DNA of 64,000 nucleotides, taken from Ehretia macrophylla (taxonomy: Eukaryota; Streptophyta; Magnoliopsida; Boraginales; Ehretiaceae). Below, one piece after another: positions 24,055-36,645 of the stretch. Location of the stretch: positions 78,322,325 through 78,386,324 of the forward strand of contig CM075764.1 in NCBI GenBank assembly GCA_037974665.1, given 5' to 3'. Each line of letters begins with the position of its first letter. Positions within the stretch are counted from its first letter, which is position 1. The position numbers and the translations under genes are program-made. The notes beneath the pieces were generated by a model that made no database searches, had not been told where the DNA came from, and was given only the letters and a program-made list of their open reading frames with translations.

Positions 24055-24275
24055 GTAACGCCACGGCTAAGTGAATACCCCGAAGGGCAGAGGCCTATTA
24101 GTGACGCCACATATGACGATATTGTCCGCTCTGGGTTACCACTTTGGGCCCCTCACGGGTTTGTTCGTCACAACTCAACTTGGACTGAAAAACGCGTTGT
24201 CACGAACATAAGGGATAACCCTTCACTATATATTCAGTAGTCCCAGCTCATAATCAACTGATGTGGGATATTACA
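24055..24275 (+). mobile_element. 221-bp LTR-like element with perfect 5-bp target duplication
   Basis: It begins TGTAACGCC and ends GGGATATTACA, with CACAT on both sides (24050-24054 and 24276-24280). It contains atattgtccgctctgggt, a phrase I recall from short noncoding LTR-type repeats in many dicots. Size and TG...CA ends suggest a solo LTR of a miniature (TRIM-like) element; the family name is not certain. Confidence 0.8.
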
Positions 24276-26790
24276 CACATGATGATCCACTGCTGGTGGA
24301 GGCATACATCTCCAATTATACAGTTAAGCATTTGATGGTGGACACTGGTAGCTCCGCAGAGGTATTGTTCTTGAAAGCTTTTGACAAATTGGGTGTAGGA
24401 CGGGAAAGGCTCTGTCCCTTGAATGGCTCGTTGTTTGGATTTACGGGGGAAACTTTTTGCCCATAATAAGTTGTCAATCTTCCCATGACCTTAGAAGATG
24501 GGGAAAGGAAAGCAACAATCATGGCGAACCTCATCGTCCTTGATTGCGAGTCAGCTTACAAGGGGATCCTTAGACGAGTAGCCCTGATGAAGTTTCGGGC
24601 AGTTGCCTCTCCTTTACACCAAGCCCTGAAGTTCCTGACCCCATGGGGCGTGGCTACCATCAAAGAGGATCAGTTGGCTGCCCGCCGTTGTTATGCTGCC
24701 TCTCTCAAGGTAAGGGGCCCGAGGCTCGAGTAAATTGATGTTTCGGAGAACGAGCAAAGGAATGAGGTATCCCCTGCCGAGGAGTTGGATGAGGTAGAAA
24801 TTTCAGAAGGCCGACAGATCAAGATAGACCATGACCTTCCTCCAGACTTGCAAAAAAGTATAATTGATTTTCTTTCTCAAAATATGCATATATTTTCCTG
24901 GAGTACAACTGACATGACAGGTGTAGATCCTTCGATGATGGTTTACAAGTTGAATGTGGACCCTATGTTCCAACCCGTTCGTCAAAAGAAAAGAAGTTTT
25001 AGGGAGGAAAGAAGCAAAAATATTCGAGAAGAGGTCTGAAAGTTGTTGAAAGCGGGGCCATATAAGAAGTGTGCAGTACCCGGAATGGTTGGCCAACATG
25101 GTACTAATAGACAAGGGCCCCGGGAAATGGCGCTTGTGTGTTGATTATAAGGACCTCAATGAAACATGTCCTAAAGACTGTTACCCGCTACCCAGAATAT
25201 ACCAGTTAGAGAATGCTACCTCTGGTTGTGAATTGTTCACGTTCATGGATGTATTCAAGGGCTACAATCAAATTATGATGGCCCCGTAAGATGAGGAGAA
25301 AAAAGCCTTTATCACGGAGATGAGGACCTACTGTTATAGGGTGATACCTTTTGGGCTGAAGAACGCTGGAGCTACGTACCAGCATATGGTGAATAAGGTG
25401 TTTGACTGGAAAATTAGGAGGAACATGGCAGTTTATGTCGACGATATGCTGACTAAAAGTAAAAGTGCACATTCTCACGTGGCTAATCTAGCAGAAGCCT
25501 TTGCTACCATGGAACGGTTTGGGATCAAACTCAACCCAAAGAAGTGTACATTCGGCATCAGGGCAGAAAAGTTCATGGGTTTCATGGTTACCAGTCGCGG
25601 CATAGGAGCGAATCTGGATAAGGTCTAATCCATATTGGATCTGAATCCTCCCAGAAGTATAAAGGACGTGCAGAAGCTGGTAGGAAAAATAGCAGCTTTG
25701 AGTAGGTTTATGTCCAGGTCTGCGAATAAGTGTGCCCCCTTTTTTGAAGGTGCTAAGGAATCCAAAAAACTTCCAGTGGATTGAGCAATGCTATGAGGCC
25801 TTTGAGGAGGTGAATAAATACCTTACCTCACCCCCGCTCTTATTAAGACCATAAAAAGGAGAGGTCATGACCTTATACTTGGCCAGTTTGGGTAAAGCAG
25901 TGGTGGCGGCTTTAATGAGAGAGGAAGATCGGCTCCCAAAGCCCGTATATTATGTGAGTAAGATCCAACAGCTGCACAGAAGCTCAGGCATTATTTTGAT
26001 GCTCATACGATACGGGTCATGACGGATATGCCTCTAAGGCAAGTACGGTAGAGGCCAAAAGTTTCAGGGCGCTTGTTGAAATGGGCCGTGGAGCTTAGTC
26101 AGTATGATATCATCTATTAGCCCCGCACAACTATCAAGGCTCAGGCCCTAGCAGACTTTGTGGTAGAATGTACGGGGGACCAGGGGGAGAAAAATGGTGT
26201 CCCGTTGAAAGTGCAAGTTGATGGGGCTTCTTGGAAGTAAGGGAGTGGAGCTGGAATCGTGATCACCAGCCCAGATGGAGTGGAGAGCCAGTACTCGCTC
26301 AAATTCCTATTCCCAGCTTCTAACAACGAAGCCGAGTATGAGGCGCTAATTGTAGGTCTTAAAACAGTTATCGCACTTGGAGCAAAGAAGTAGACGTGGT
26401 CATAGACTTGCAACTGGTGGCAAATCAGGTAACGGGAGAATATGAGGCAAAGGATACGACGATGATGACTTATCTTAATAAAGTCAAGGGACTGACCTAG
26501 GGGCTGGAGCAGTTCCATATTTGTCAAATTTGTTGGTCTGAAAATGATAAGGTAGATTCTCTCGCGAGGGTGGCTGTGAGTTCTTTTGGGCCAGCAATTA
26601 TAAAGGTGAACGAAGTAGATATACCATTCATACAACCCCCATCCTTAGAAGTAGTATTCGAGGTTATACGGGAGGATTGGATGCTGTTGATTAAGGCATA
26701 TTTGAAGCAAGGTGACCTCCTCCAGGACAAGGATGAAGCCAGGAGTATGGAGCGTCAAGCCTCGAAATTTATTATGCTGGGGGGGAGGGG
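24276..26790 (+). other. Tat protease, RT and RNase H region (fossil)
   Basis: Protease with MVDTGSSAEVLF (about 24330-24370); RT with KWRLCVDYKDLN (about 25126-25162), PFGLKNAGATYQ (about 25345) and YVDDML (about 25433); RNase H with NNEAEYEALIVGL (about 26320-26360). Broken. Confidence 0.88.
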
Positions 26791-29700
26791 TGTAATACCC
26801 CGACCCTAAGCATATAGTTATTTTATTTATTTGCGTATATTAATATGTTTATTTTAATCATTTGCATATATTTACATGTTACCTTAATTGTTTGCATATA
26901 ATTATTAGCATTACTTTTTATATTTCTTAGAAAATGTGCATTCGTTTCATTTAGTGTACATTCACGTGCATTTTGTTTTTCTAAGTATTGTAGGCAATAA
27001 AATAATTACACTACACTACACTAGCTAACTAGATTAGTCAAAATACTACAAGGTGGCAAACTAGAAATATATACTTAGTTAAGGGGGCAATTTGGTCTTT
27101 GGAGCCACTTAGATATTTGTACTTAACATAAAGCACACACAACACACCCCACACACACACAAAAATACTGCAACACACACACAACACACACCAATCGATC
27201 AAAAGAAGAAAGAGGAGAAGAAGAAGAAATAAACAACCCCGAGTTGATTTTATCGCATTCTCGTGCCTTAGCTCGCGTTCCTAACATGTGTAAGGTGAGG
27301 GGAAATCTTTTAAAAAACTGATTTCAGAACTTACATTGCATATATATGTGTTTTTTAGTAAGAAATTATTGTATTAGACAAGTTTATACATGTATATGTT
27401 TGCAGGATTTGGTTGTAGCTGCTATACTTTATGTATTGTTTGAGCAATTAATTATTTTGGGAAAAATCTGCAAAAATCATATATTAATCTAGACTGGGAG
27501 AGGTACAAATTTCATGTTGGAATAATTGTGAATAAAAATCATTTGTTTGCTCGTAATTGCTGAAATCAGTGAAGTTTTGTAGTTGACTGGAACTGGACAG
27601 TTTTACTTTCCTGAATTTCGTGGAGTTTTTGACCTAGTTAGATAACTTGGAAAATTATGAAAATTTTACAGGACCTAGATAAGCTAGTTTAGAACAATTT
27701 CTTTTTAGGTTGACTTGGCCAATTCCTCCAGCTAATACCTTTAAGAAAATAAAAACCGAAACCTGACAGAATTCGTGACCAATCTGGACAGCTTTGCGCA
27801 CTTGAGTTGTTTTAGTCATATCTTGATGAATTTAACTTAGAATTGAGTTCTGTTTGATTATAGAGTTATCTAATTTCGAAGAGATTTCCATACACATAAA
27901 AATCAGTTTCATAGGAGGTCGTTTGCTTAGATAATTGTGCAGCCAAAGTCGAGGTACTGCTGAGATGTTGAAAGTGTTAAAACTTATTTGTTTTGCGCTC
28001 TTTGGCTTCTTGAAGTTAAATAATGTACTATATATGCTTATCTATGCTTATTTTACTCTCAAATATGGGTATAGAATATGTCTATGTGATTGGATAACTT
28101 GATTCATTACTAGTATTGCCTTATTGAATTAAAAAGGGAAAAAAATGAAGTTAGAGCCTTAATGCTTAGTTTTAGCTTGGTTATTGAGTTATATGTGTTG
28201 TAGAGACTAGGATCACTTATTAGTTGTTCAAAATAAAGTGAATGTGGTGTGTTTGTGTGTGGTGAACCTAAGGGGCCGAGTAGTGTTCTTGTGTATAAGG
28301 GGTGTTTATGTGGTTTCTTGAGTTATATGAGTAGTTTAGGTGTTAAATGAATGACTTGCCTTAAATTGTTCAATGGATTACTTTACTTGCGTGTTTGGCT
28401 ATCATGTGGAATTACTTAATGTATTATGTTGTAGTGGATGCTAGGTAATTTGTTCAATTGTGTGTAGGCTACATGTTTGCCAAAAGTTTAAAGAGAGGAA
28501 TAGAAATGCGTTGCATACTAGTATATTGCTTGTCGTTAGTTTAGTGCATGAAAACATCAAGTAGAACAAGAAGTGCATATTCGTCAGCCCACTGCCCTGT
28601 TTTCGAAGAACTTTTTACATAGCAAACGTGCTCTAAAATTAACAAAATTTATATAGCAGCTAGATTAGACAGTTTAGAACAAATGTGGGTTTCTAGAGCT
28701 AAGGCAAATTCTAACGTTTTGGCCCCGCAATTTAGCTATTTCCGAAATGTGTCTGAAAATCGCTGGTGCAGGAGGCAGTTCGCGCAGTTGCACGGAAAAG
28801 GTCATAACTTGTGAAATTTAGATTGGAATTGAGTTCCGCTTGAGGCTAAAGTCATTTACACTCAGAGAGCTACGTTTATATATATAAATCAGTCAGTTTG
28901 GAGGTCTATAGCATAGGTAACTGAATTGATTAAATTAAGCCTTTGTTGGAGAAAATAGAAAATGTTTAGGTGATATTTATGGTTTTGTTGGATTCTATGT
29001 GGGTTAGCTAAGATTGTTGCCTAGTTGGTTATTTGGATTACTTAATTGCTATAATTGATTATTAATTGAGTTATATATGTTGTACTTGGGTGAATAAACA
29101 TGAAAATGATTCTTAGATTTTGTTATAGTTGAATTATGTTTAAGTGTTAAGCATAGTTGTCTTGATTTAATACTTAGTTTGATATTCCTTTGCAATATAA
29201 ATGAAGTTGAATTAGTTATGAAGTTAACTTGTTAAAGTTGATATAGTTAATGTCCTTGGTAAGATTAAAGAAATATTTTAGAGTTATTCGTTTGATTACT
29301 TAGGCTGTGTGGCAATGTGATATACATGAATAATATGTGGTTGTTTGGGATTACGTGCTAATGTGGAGTTAATATAATCAATTGCTAAAATGTTATACTT
29401 AAATGAATATACTAGGGATTTTCACATTCGAGCTAAAGGAAAGTTGGAGTAACTAAGCCCTTTTTACATCTTCAAGCTTGATAAAGGTGAGGGTTTCATG
29501 TTTATTTGCGCATTTGAAAGTTTTGTGTGTTAACTTTGATTTTTTAGATTTATCTGTATATAATATTTAAATCATTTTGAGGCTTAAAGAATGTTCCCTA
29601 GCAATCGTAGAACATGTATTTATATCTTTTTAATATTTTCTGTGGTTGAATATTAAAATTGAAATATAAATTGTATAATGAATAGTAAACTCCCGTTTCG

Positions 29701-31324
29701 ATGAAGTTGCTCCGTTACGCGTTCTGTTGATGTAGGAATGTGCTAAATATGCTAGAATGCCTAAATGTGTGGTTTAATTTGATTGTGTAATGGAAAAATG
29801 GAGAAAAATGACTTAGTAAAAGTTGGGGTCGTTTAGGTCGAGTTTGGCGTTTTCTCATTTTGCGTGTTGGTATTGTTTCGGGAGGCCATGGAAGCACTTT
29901 TGGTGCGATTATGGCGTTGGTTGGTATAGTTGTAGTTCAAACGAGCAAATGGGGAAATCGGGGCTTTGCGCAAATTCTAGGGTAAAGTAGGGTTTCGGGG
30001 TCCTTAGACGTGCCTTATGGTGACCTAGGAGGATTGGCGAAGTCGGTTTCCAAAACTCGTGGCTCGTTTGGAAATGGTAGTGTTTTGATAGTTGGGCCGA
30101 TTTGTGATTTTGCTTGTTATCTTGATATTATGCCTATAGAATGCTTAGGGTTGCTTGATATACTTGTTTAATTGGTGTTATTGTTGCTTATTATTGCTCG
30201 TTATGCTTGAAAAGTTAGTTGAATGTTAGTATTGATTGTGATTGCTTGTTATCTCGTTTGTTGTCACTAGTTTGTATTGTTGTGCTATCGCTCGTTTATT
30301 GCCTTGTATCGAGTCTTGCATTGCATAGTATCTCGCGCGTGAGTGATGGGCCTCTCTGGGTAGCCTCGGGTTGCCAGTGTTGGTTGTTCTAGCTCTGCTG
30401 CTATTCCCTTTTTTCGCTTGGGTTGCCTCCCAAGGAGATTTGGGTCGTAGAATTGATGGATACTTCCGGGTATTCCAAACTGGTGTTATAAGGTGGTTGC
30501 GCGCTTATTGTCATCGTTGTCAACATCAAGCTCGAGATTGATGTATCGCTCGTGAAATGGTACATTGCTCGTATGAGTGAACCATAGCCTTCAGAGTGTG
30601 GTATAGCTTTGAATGGTTGTGTTAATGTTTTCAGTAATTGCTTATTGTATTGATTGTTTGTCTTGATTACTTATTTATCAGTTATATTGCTTAACTGTCT
30701 TATTTGCATTGCACGACTTTCTTTCTTTCCAACTCGATATCTATCTCGCTCTCACTGAGTATACGTGTTGTGTATACTCACTCCTCACCACCACATTTCA
30801 GGAAATGCCATGTTAGCTAGAAAGTTCGTGATTTCGTGAAAATCCGTGCTTGAAGAGTTGTCCTGCGTGCCTATGTGACTTGAGTTGTCAAGGTTGTAAA
30901 GTTGTATGCTTTTATGTATTATATGTATTTAATGTTAAAAGGGGATGTAATTTAAGTTTCATTAGATTATGTATTTAGTTAATGTAGCTTAACTTCAATG
31001 TATATTTGTAATGACAAAGAAAAAGAGATAGAAAGGTATGATAGTCTAGCTTATGAAATAGGTTGGTGTAGTTTAAATTGCTAAGCTTGAATGTATATTT
31101 ACTTGTGATTTGCTTGTTGTGAACCAAGGCCCGGATGGCCTTGAGGTGGTTGAACGTTGGACACGGTGTTGGTCCACTTATATGCTGTCGCAGGTTTTAC
31201 ATTTCGCCTAGAAATAGAGGAGACTCCGTCCGTTTTCCCTAAAAATTTATGTCCGGATTTGGTTTGGGTTGTGATTAGATTGATTGATAGAACTCCCGGT
31301 CTCGAGAGGAATCGGGGTGTTACA
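26791..31324 (+). mobile_element. 4.5-kb solo LTR with 5-bp target duplication
   Basis: It begins TGTAATACCCCGACC and ends CGGGGTGTTACA, an inverted-repeat pair, and is flanked by AGGGG on both sides (26786-26790, 31325-31329). No PBS or coding was found, so it is a solo LTR. It holds an (AC)n-rich stretch at about 27128-27191, an AGGTGAG-type motif about 500 bp from the start, and ctcactgagtatac about 575 bp from the end, matching the other long LTRs in this window. The middle has an internal duplication (about 27790-27990 and 28780-28930). Confidence 0.88.
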
Positions 31325-32432
31325 AGGGGGCAGCTATACAAGTGGGCCTATACCTGGCCATTGTTGAAGTGCATAAATCAAGATGAAGGCAGTTATGTGC
31401 TCCGAGAAATACATGAGGGAGTTTGTGAAAACTACCTAGGGGGCAAGGCATTAGCTCGGAAGACCCTTCGACAGGGGTACTATTGGCCTACCTTGCATAA
31501 AGATGCGTTGAAAATGGTGAAAAAGTGTGACACTTGCCAGAGGTTTGCCAGGATACCCCGGCAGCTGGCGACAGAGCTAGCTTATATGGTTAGTCCTTGG
31601 CCTTTTGCCCAATGGGGGCTAGACATCCTAGGGCCCCTGCCTTTGGACAAGAGCCAGATGAAGTTTGTGTTTGTGGCAGTTGATTATTCACAAAATGGGT
31701 AGAGGCGGAGGTCGTCCCCAGGATTTCTGAAGGGGCAACCAGGAACTTTGTATGGAAGTCATTGGTGTGCCGCTTTGGTGTGCCTCGAGCCCTGATCACG
31801 GATCACGACAGACAATTCGATTCTAGCTATTTTCGTGGCAAACGTGGAGAACTGAAATTAAATTAAAATTTGCTTATGTAGCACACCTCCAAGCTAATGG
31901 GCAAGTTGAAGTAACTAACTGAGTTATTTTGCAGGGCATCAAAACCAAGCTGGGGCAGACAAAGTGTTGTAGGTGGACATACTACCAGAAGTCTTATGGG
32001 CTCACAAAACAACTCTGAGCTCTGCAACAAGGGAAACCCCATTTTCGCTAACGTTTGGTACGGAAGCGGTGCTCCAAGTAGCCACGTCCAGCTTTATGAG
32101 GAATAAATAAATAATCAAGGGCTTCAAGAGGACCTTGATCTGATTGAAGAATTTAGACAGAAGGCACAAATAAAAATGTTGGAGGAAAAAAGAGCTATGG
32201 CCAGGTCGTTTGCCATGAGAGCCTGACCCAAGAACATCCGAAAGGGTGACTGGGTTCTCAGGAAGGCCATCTTCAAGCCCCAACCTAGGCAAGATAAGTT
32301 GGGACCAAACTGGGAAGGTCCCTACCTGGCGTTGAAAGAGGTCAAGCCCGGAGTCTTCAAGCTTGCAAAACCTAGTGGAAATGAATTAGCCAAGGCATGG
32401 AATGTTGAACACCTTAGGAAATATTTCATGTA
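31325..32432 (+). other. Tat integrase region (fossil)
   Basis: The zinc segment and core read TLRQGYYWPTLHKDAL, CDTCQRFA (31527-31550), WGLDILGPLP (about 31615) and VPRALITDH (31780-31805). The C-terminal part near 32290-32430 reads KLGPNWEGPYL and WNVEHLRKYF, typical of a Tat integrase end. Broken. Confidence 0.88.
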
Positions 32433-32989
32433 ATGTTCCTAGGATAATGATAGTGAATAAACAGCATTCGGTAGTAGTCTATGTAATGCTTTCTTGTCTT
32501 AGATAATAAAAGCTTTGTTTTTCCTCATGAAAATTTGTTTTTGCCTTTGTATTATGATTAAGGGACTCTTCCTATGATGAAGCAGTATAAAAGCTCCGCA
32601 CTAGGGAAAGCGGTACCCCTTAAAGGAAATAGTTATTCTCTTCCCAACAGGGCCATCCCCCAGAAGAGCTAAGAGGCCTAATAAAACACACTTATGGGAA
32701 CCACAGGTTCCGAGCTTATAGTGTATACAAAGCAGAGCCATAAAAAGGCAGAGATGCGAGAAAAGGCCCCAAAGGGAAATTATCCAAAAATATGAGACAA
32801 ACTTGAAAAGTAGTTTGCCCAATAACAGAGAAAGGACCTCTGAAATGAAAGTTTCATTAAGTGTAGAGGGAACTGTACAAAATGGGATTAACCCTTTGGC
32901 TTACAAACTTCAAAAAAAAAAAAAACAAAAAGAAGGCTAAATTGTTTATCACGGGGATCTAGTCAAATTTGGGCTTCGCCGAGAAGGTC
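32433..32989 (+). other. Tat spacer between integrase and the antisense region
   Basis: No coding recognised; noncoding downstream part of the element, with an A-rich run at about 32913-32935. Confidence 0.5.
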
Positions 32990-34720
32990 TGACAGATCTA
33001 CCTGGATGCCTTGGCCTTGCAAGCGAGCTTGGACGTCCTCCATAAGGCAACCTCGGTCTCATACTCAGTTCTTGCAATGGCAGGACAGAGCAGCTCCCCT
33101 AACAATGCCTTGAAGGCTTCGTTCTCTTTATAAGCTGCGATAACAACTTCTCCCTTTGGACCAACAACCTTCACCAACTGATCAACAGCGTAAGCAGAGG
33201 TCTCTTCCAGGTCTTTATTGAGCTTCTCACGAGCCTGGACAGCCTGCTCCCGCTCAGCAAGGGCTCAGCGACATGCCTCCTGGGCTTTCGATAGTTGTGT
33301 CCTGAGCGCCACAATAAGAATGTCCTCGGAAAGGGTCTGATAGAGACCAGTCTCCTGGATGACGGAAATCTGCTTATAAGAGCCTCCATTTTATCGAAGG
33401 TGCCTAGGTCATTGTTAAAGGCCTTGGCACAGGCCAGATGGTGTTCCTCGAGGCAATCGGCTTTCTTCTCAACTTTAAGCACTGCTAGGGAAGAATAAAT
33501 CTCCAATATGTCATAAGCCACAGGGCCTTATGGAGCATCCCATGGAGATGATTCAAGTCTAGCCAGCTCTGGAAATGAGTAAAGAAACCGAAGCATTAGT
33601 AAAAAGGAATAATCAACAAAGAAAGAAGAATTATCAGGCGTATTACCTCGTAAAAAGCTTCCTTAATCTCCTGGTCAGCTTTGGCGAAAGTAAGGTGGCG
33701 AGCTTGAACATGGGTGGTTCCACCTTGCCCGTTGTCAAACTCGATGTCATCGTCAAAATCGAAAGAGGGGCCAGGAGGATGAAATCACCGCACTTCTGCA
33801 AACAAAGAATGTTGACGTGATAAGCTTCCCCAAGGGGATGGCGTTGCTCCTCCCGCAGCATGTCGATGGGTGGGGCATAAGGCGAGCCTCGGCTTTAGGA
33901 GGAGATGGGGACAGGGACGGTAAGTGCCTACGGGGCTTGATTGGTGACTCTTCAAGCAAAGGTGTTGGGGTGGTCTCCCCAAATTTGGAGGGCCCGATGG
34001 GGAAGAGGCCAGAGTTACTTGGAGTAGAGACTAGGCTTCCCCAACAAGGCTTGGGTTCTTCATGGTAGAGGCGGGCGGCTCTTCAAGGATTTGAATTTAT
34101 TCGTCACCCGCAGGGGATGTCAGTTTCTGCTTCTTGGAAAGAGGTTGAGCGAAGGCTTTGACGAGATGCCTTCTCGTCACTCACTCACCTCTAGCAAAAG
34201 TTACAATTTCTGGAATCTTCATGTTATCTACACAGAAGGAAAGCAAACAATGGCATAATAAGCCTCACAGACAGGGAGAAAAATGAAGCAGGCATAAGAA
34301 TAAAAGCCTAACCCTCATTGTCGGAAGACGTGTTGGGGGATGTAGGTGTAGTCATCTCAAGGTTCTGGGTGGCTGGGGGTGGGGCAAGTGAGGTTCTTTC
34401 TCCAGCCATAGTGTTGCGGTTCGCTGGGGGTAAAGGATGAGCCAAGACCTTAGGCTCTGAGGGTCGCAAAAACAAGCCACTAGCCGTTATTCTTTCAAAG
34501 GTGAGAATGGTGTCACACCTAACAGGAACGGCTCTCTTGAACTCTTCGATAACTGATTTCTCGATTTTATTAAGGGGAGAGGATCCTTGGCTATTTTAAG
34601 AGGGATGGCCCTGATACTCCGGACCTTCCATGTCATGGGGGATTTCATAAAAAAAAACTTATTACTCCAATTCTTGGAATTATCAAGGATGTCGGCAACT
34701 AAAGGATGATGGTAGGTAGA
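32990..34720 (-). other. Tat antisense ORF region (fossil)
   Basis: On the minus strand, remains of a coding region precede the 3' LTR. Near 34600-34690 it reads KNWSNKFFFMKSP, similar in wording to the 'putative gypsy type transposon' (Transposase_28-like) domain. Further on, at about 33060-33300, it reads as an Ala/Glu/Lys-rich coiled coil (LAEREQAVQAREKLNKDLEE). Such antisense ORFs are known in Tat-lineage elements; their role is unknown. Broken. Confidence 0.65.
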
Positions 34721-34725
34721 TAAGT

Positions 34726-35350
34726 TGTTAGAGATATGCCTTAATACTATAGATGAGATGACCTAATTAGGGTTTAATGAGAATATATGTGTGTTTTATA
34801 CACAATGATGTTTTTAGATGTTTATATTCTCTGCTCTGTATAAACATGTCCCTAATGCTTATCCGAGAAGAAAACATTCTAAAAAGGCTTAGGATACTTC
34901 GTTGTTTTTCTTCGATATGATAAACATTAAGAATCGATTTATAGCCCTTCAGATTGTTCGACCGGGACTAAAATAATCGAGTACGGGTTATCATATGTTA
35001 TTACCTTTGATTAACATAGTGATGTCAATGATAAAGGATAGTATGCGAAGTGTCAGAGGAACATGATGATATGGACTAATAAACATAACAGTGATCGTCA
35101 GTGTACGGATCATTGAATGTGATAATAAATAGTGAACTACATGATTTTAGGTTAATAGTTTACTATTTAGTTGGGAATTGTGCAAATTAATCCTCAGACT
35201 TGAGAAATTGTGGCTGACGGTTATATCAGGGGCTAAATCTTGCGTTTGGACAACACCTGTCTTCTATAAGATAGGTTATGGCCTCTCGCATTTTAGTTTT
35301 GTGGTATAGACTGACAGGTAATTGTCAAGATAGGATTTGTTAACCTCCGG
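34726..35350 (+). mobile_element. Copia-type LTR remnant
   Basis: It starts TGTTAGAGATATGCC, a start common among Copia LTRs and similar to the one at 57105 (TGTTGGAGCATATGCC). It lies between the antisense region and the Tat 3' LTR. Its right end could not be fixed. Confidence 0.5.
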
Positions 35351-35392
35351 CGCAAGGCGATGTCCTATGATATTTGAGATCGTTGAGGAAAA

Positions 35393-35937
35393 TGAAGAGC
35401 CCCACTAGTATAACAATCCCCTGACCTTCGGCGTAGCTCGGAGGATTGGGGTGGCAACTGATAGGGGTGGGGCTCTAGCCTTGTGAAACTAGCCCCGACA
35501 ATAACTAATAGCCCTGTCATTCTCTGAGCCCCGAACCTGCCGAAATAACAGGGCATGCGCGTGAATGGGAATATCATCGTGATAAGGATGAACTCGGGAA
35601 GTCCAGATAAAGATGAGCTCGGGAAGTCCAGATAAAAAGGGACTCGGGAAGGACGATCGTAAGGAATCACTTAGCAAAGGAGGACTCTTGGGAGTATAGA
35701 TCTTGAAGAATCCTTCATCATCTAGGAAACTAGCAATCCACAGATATAAATATAGGGTAATCTCACCGAGAAAGGTACAAAAAACATTCCCAACTTTCTG
35801 CCTACGAGCTTCTTCCCACAGTTGACTGACTTGAGTGTCGGAGTGGGGACCGTGGGAATCCACCCTCGGTTCTTTTATTTTGCAGGTTCAGGTCCAGCCC
35901 AGGAAGCAGTTCGTGGCAGCCAGATTTTACCTTAACA
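35393..35937 (+). repeat. Tat element 3' LTR
   Basis: 545 bp from TGAAGAGCCCC to CCTTAACA, preceded by a purine-rich tract (gaggaaaa). Related copies are the remnant at 22253-22351 and the LTR at 37086-37565. Confidence 0.85.
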
Positions 35938-36645
35938 AAAACCAAGCAAAAATGATAAACTAAAGAAAAGATAAAAGAACTCATGAGTTGATTGTTGATT
36001 GAGATGATGTTGTTGCTTCTTGATCTTCGTTCTAGCTTGATCTTGCTTCAAATCTGTGTTTTGCCTCTTCTTGTGGAATCCCCTAACTTTTCTTCGTGTT
36101 TAGGGTTGAGAGAATAAGCCAAAAGTCCTTTTTTCTAATGTAAAGTAGTATTTAAACACTTGTTGTCCAAGTCAAAGTCGGCGTTGACTAACTTGAGCAA
36201 ATACCCAAACGACTGCTTATTAAATCGTGACCTACTAGAGCAGGTTGTGAACCTACTTAAGCAGGTTATAGGGTTGTATTCTCTGCGTTACAGCTGCTCG
36301 AGCGGGTTAAAAACCGGCTCGAGCGGGTTTGAGTCTTTTTCTTGCTCAATAAACTTTGAAAGACCATATATGGAGCGTTTGAAGTAAGATTTTAGCACCG
36401 TCAGTGGCATTGGAACCTTCTCAAAGAGAAGATTATCATGGTGAAGTATTCTTTCATCAATACAGCACACTTGAACCTCGAGATGCTAGTTTTGAATCAG
36501 CTATTGTCCTTCATCCACTGATTCTACTTGTTTTCGCCCTTTTTATACTCAAATTGTTCCTTTATTAGTATGAACCTACATTACACCAAAATATTGCAAT
36601 AACAATCAAATTCATACAAAATTCAAGAGGGGTTTTAACATAAAA
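35938..36645. other. no gene recognised
   Basis: AT-rich DNA between two Tat LTR copies. It includes repeated ctcgagcgggtt motifs (36296-36330), echoing the gcgctcgagc motifs at about 22053-22240. No coding region was seen. Confidence 0.4.

Larger units (their letters stand above)
22253..35937 (+). mobile_element. Ty3/gypsy Tat-lineage element with antisense ORF region (fossil)
   Basis: It has a 5' LTR remnant, the Tat-type PBS, gag, protease, RT, RNase H, integrase, an antisense ORF region downstream of integrase, and a 3' LTR at 35393-35937. Its own sequence is swollen by three later insertions: 24055-24275, 26791-31324 and about 34726-35350. Heavily broken, with well over a dozen interruptions, so probably several million years old, though LTR comparison is limited because little of the 5' LTR is present. 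Antisense ORFs between integrase and 3' LTR are known in several Tat lineages such as Retand. Confidence 0.88.
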
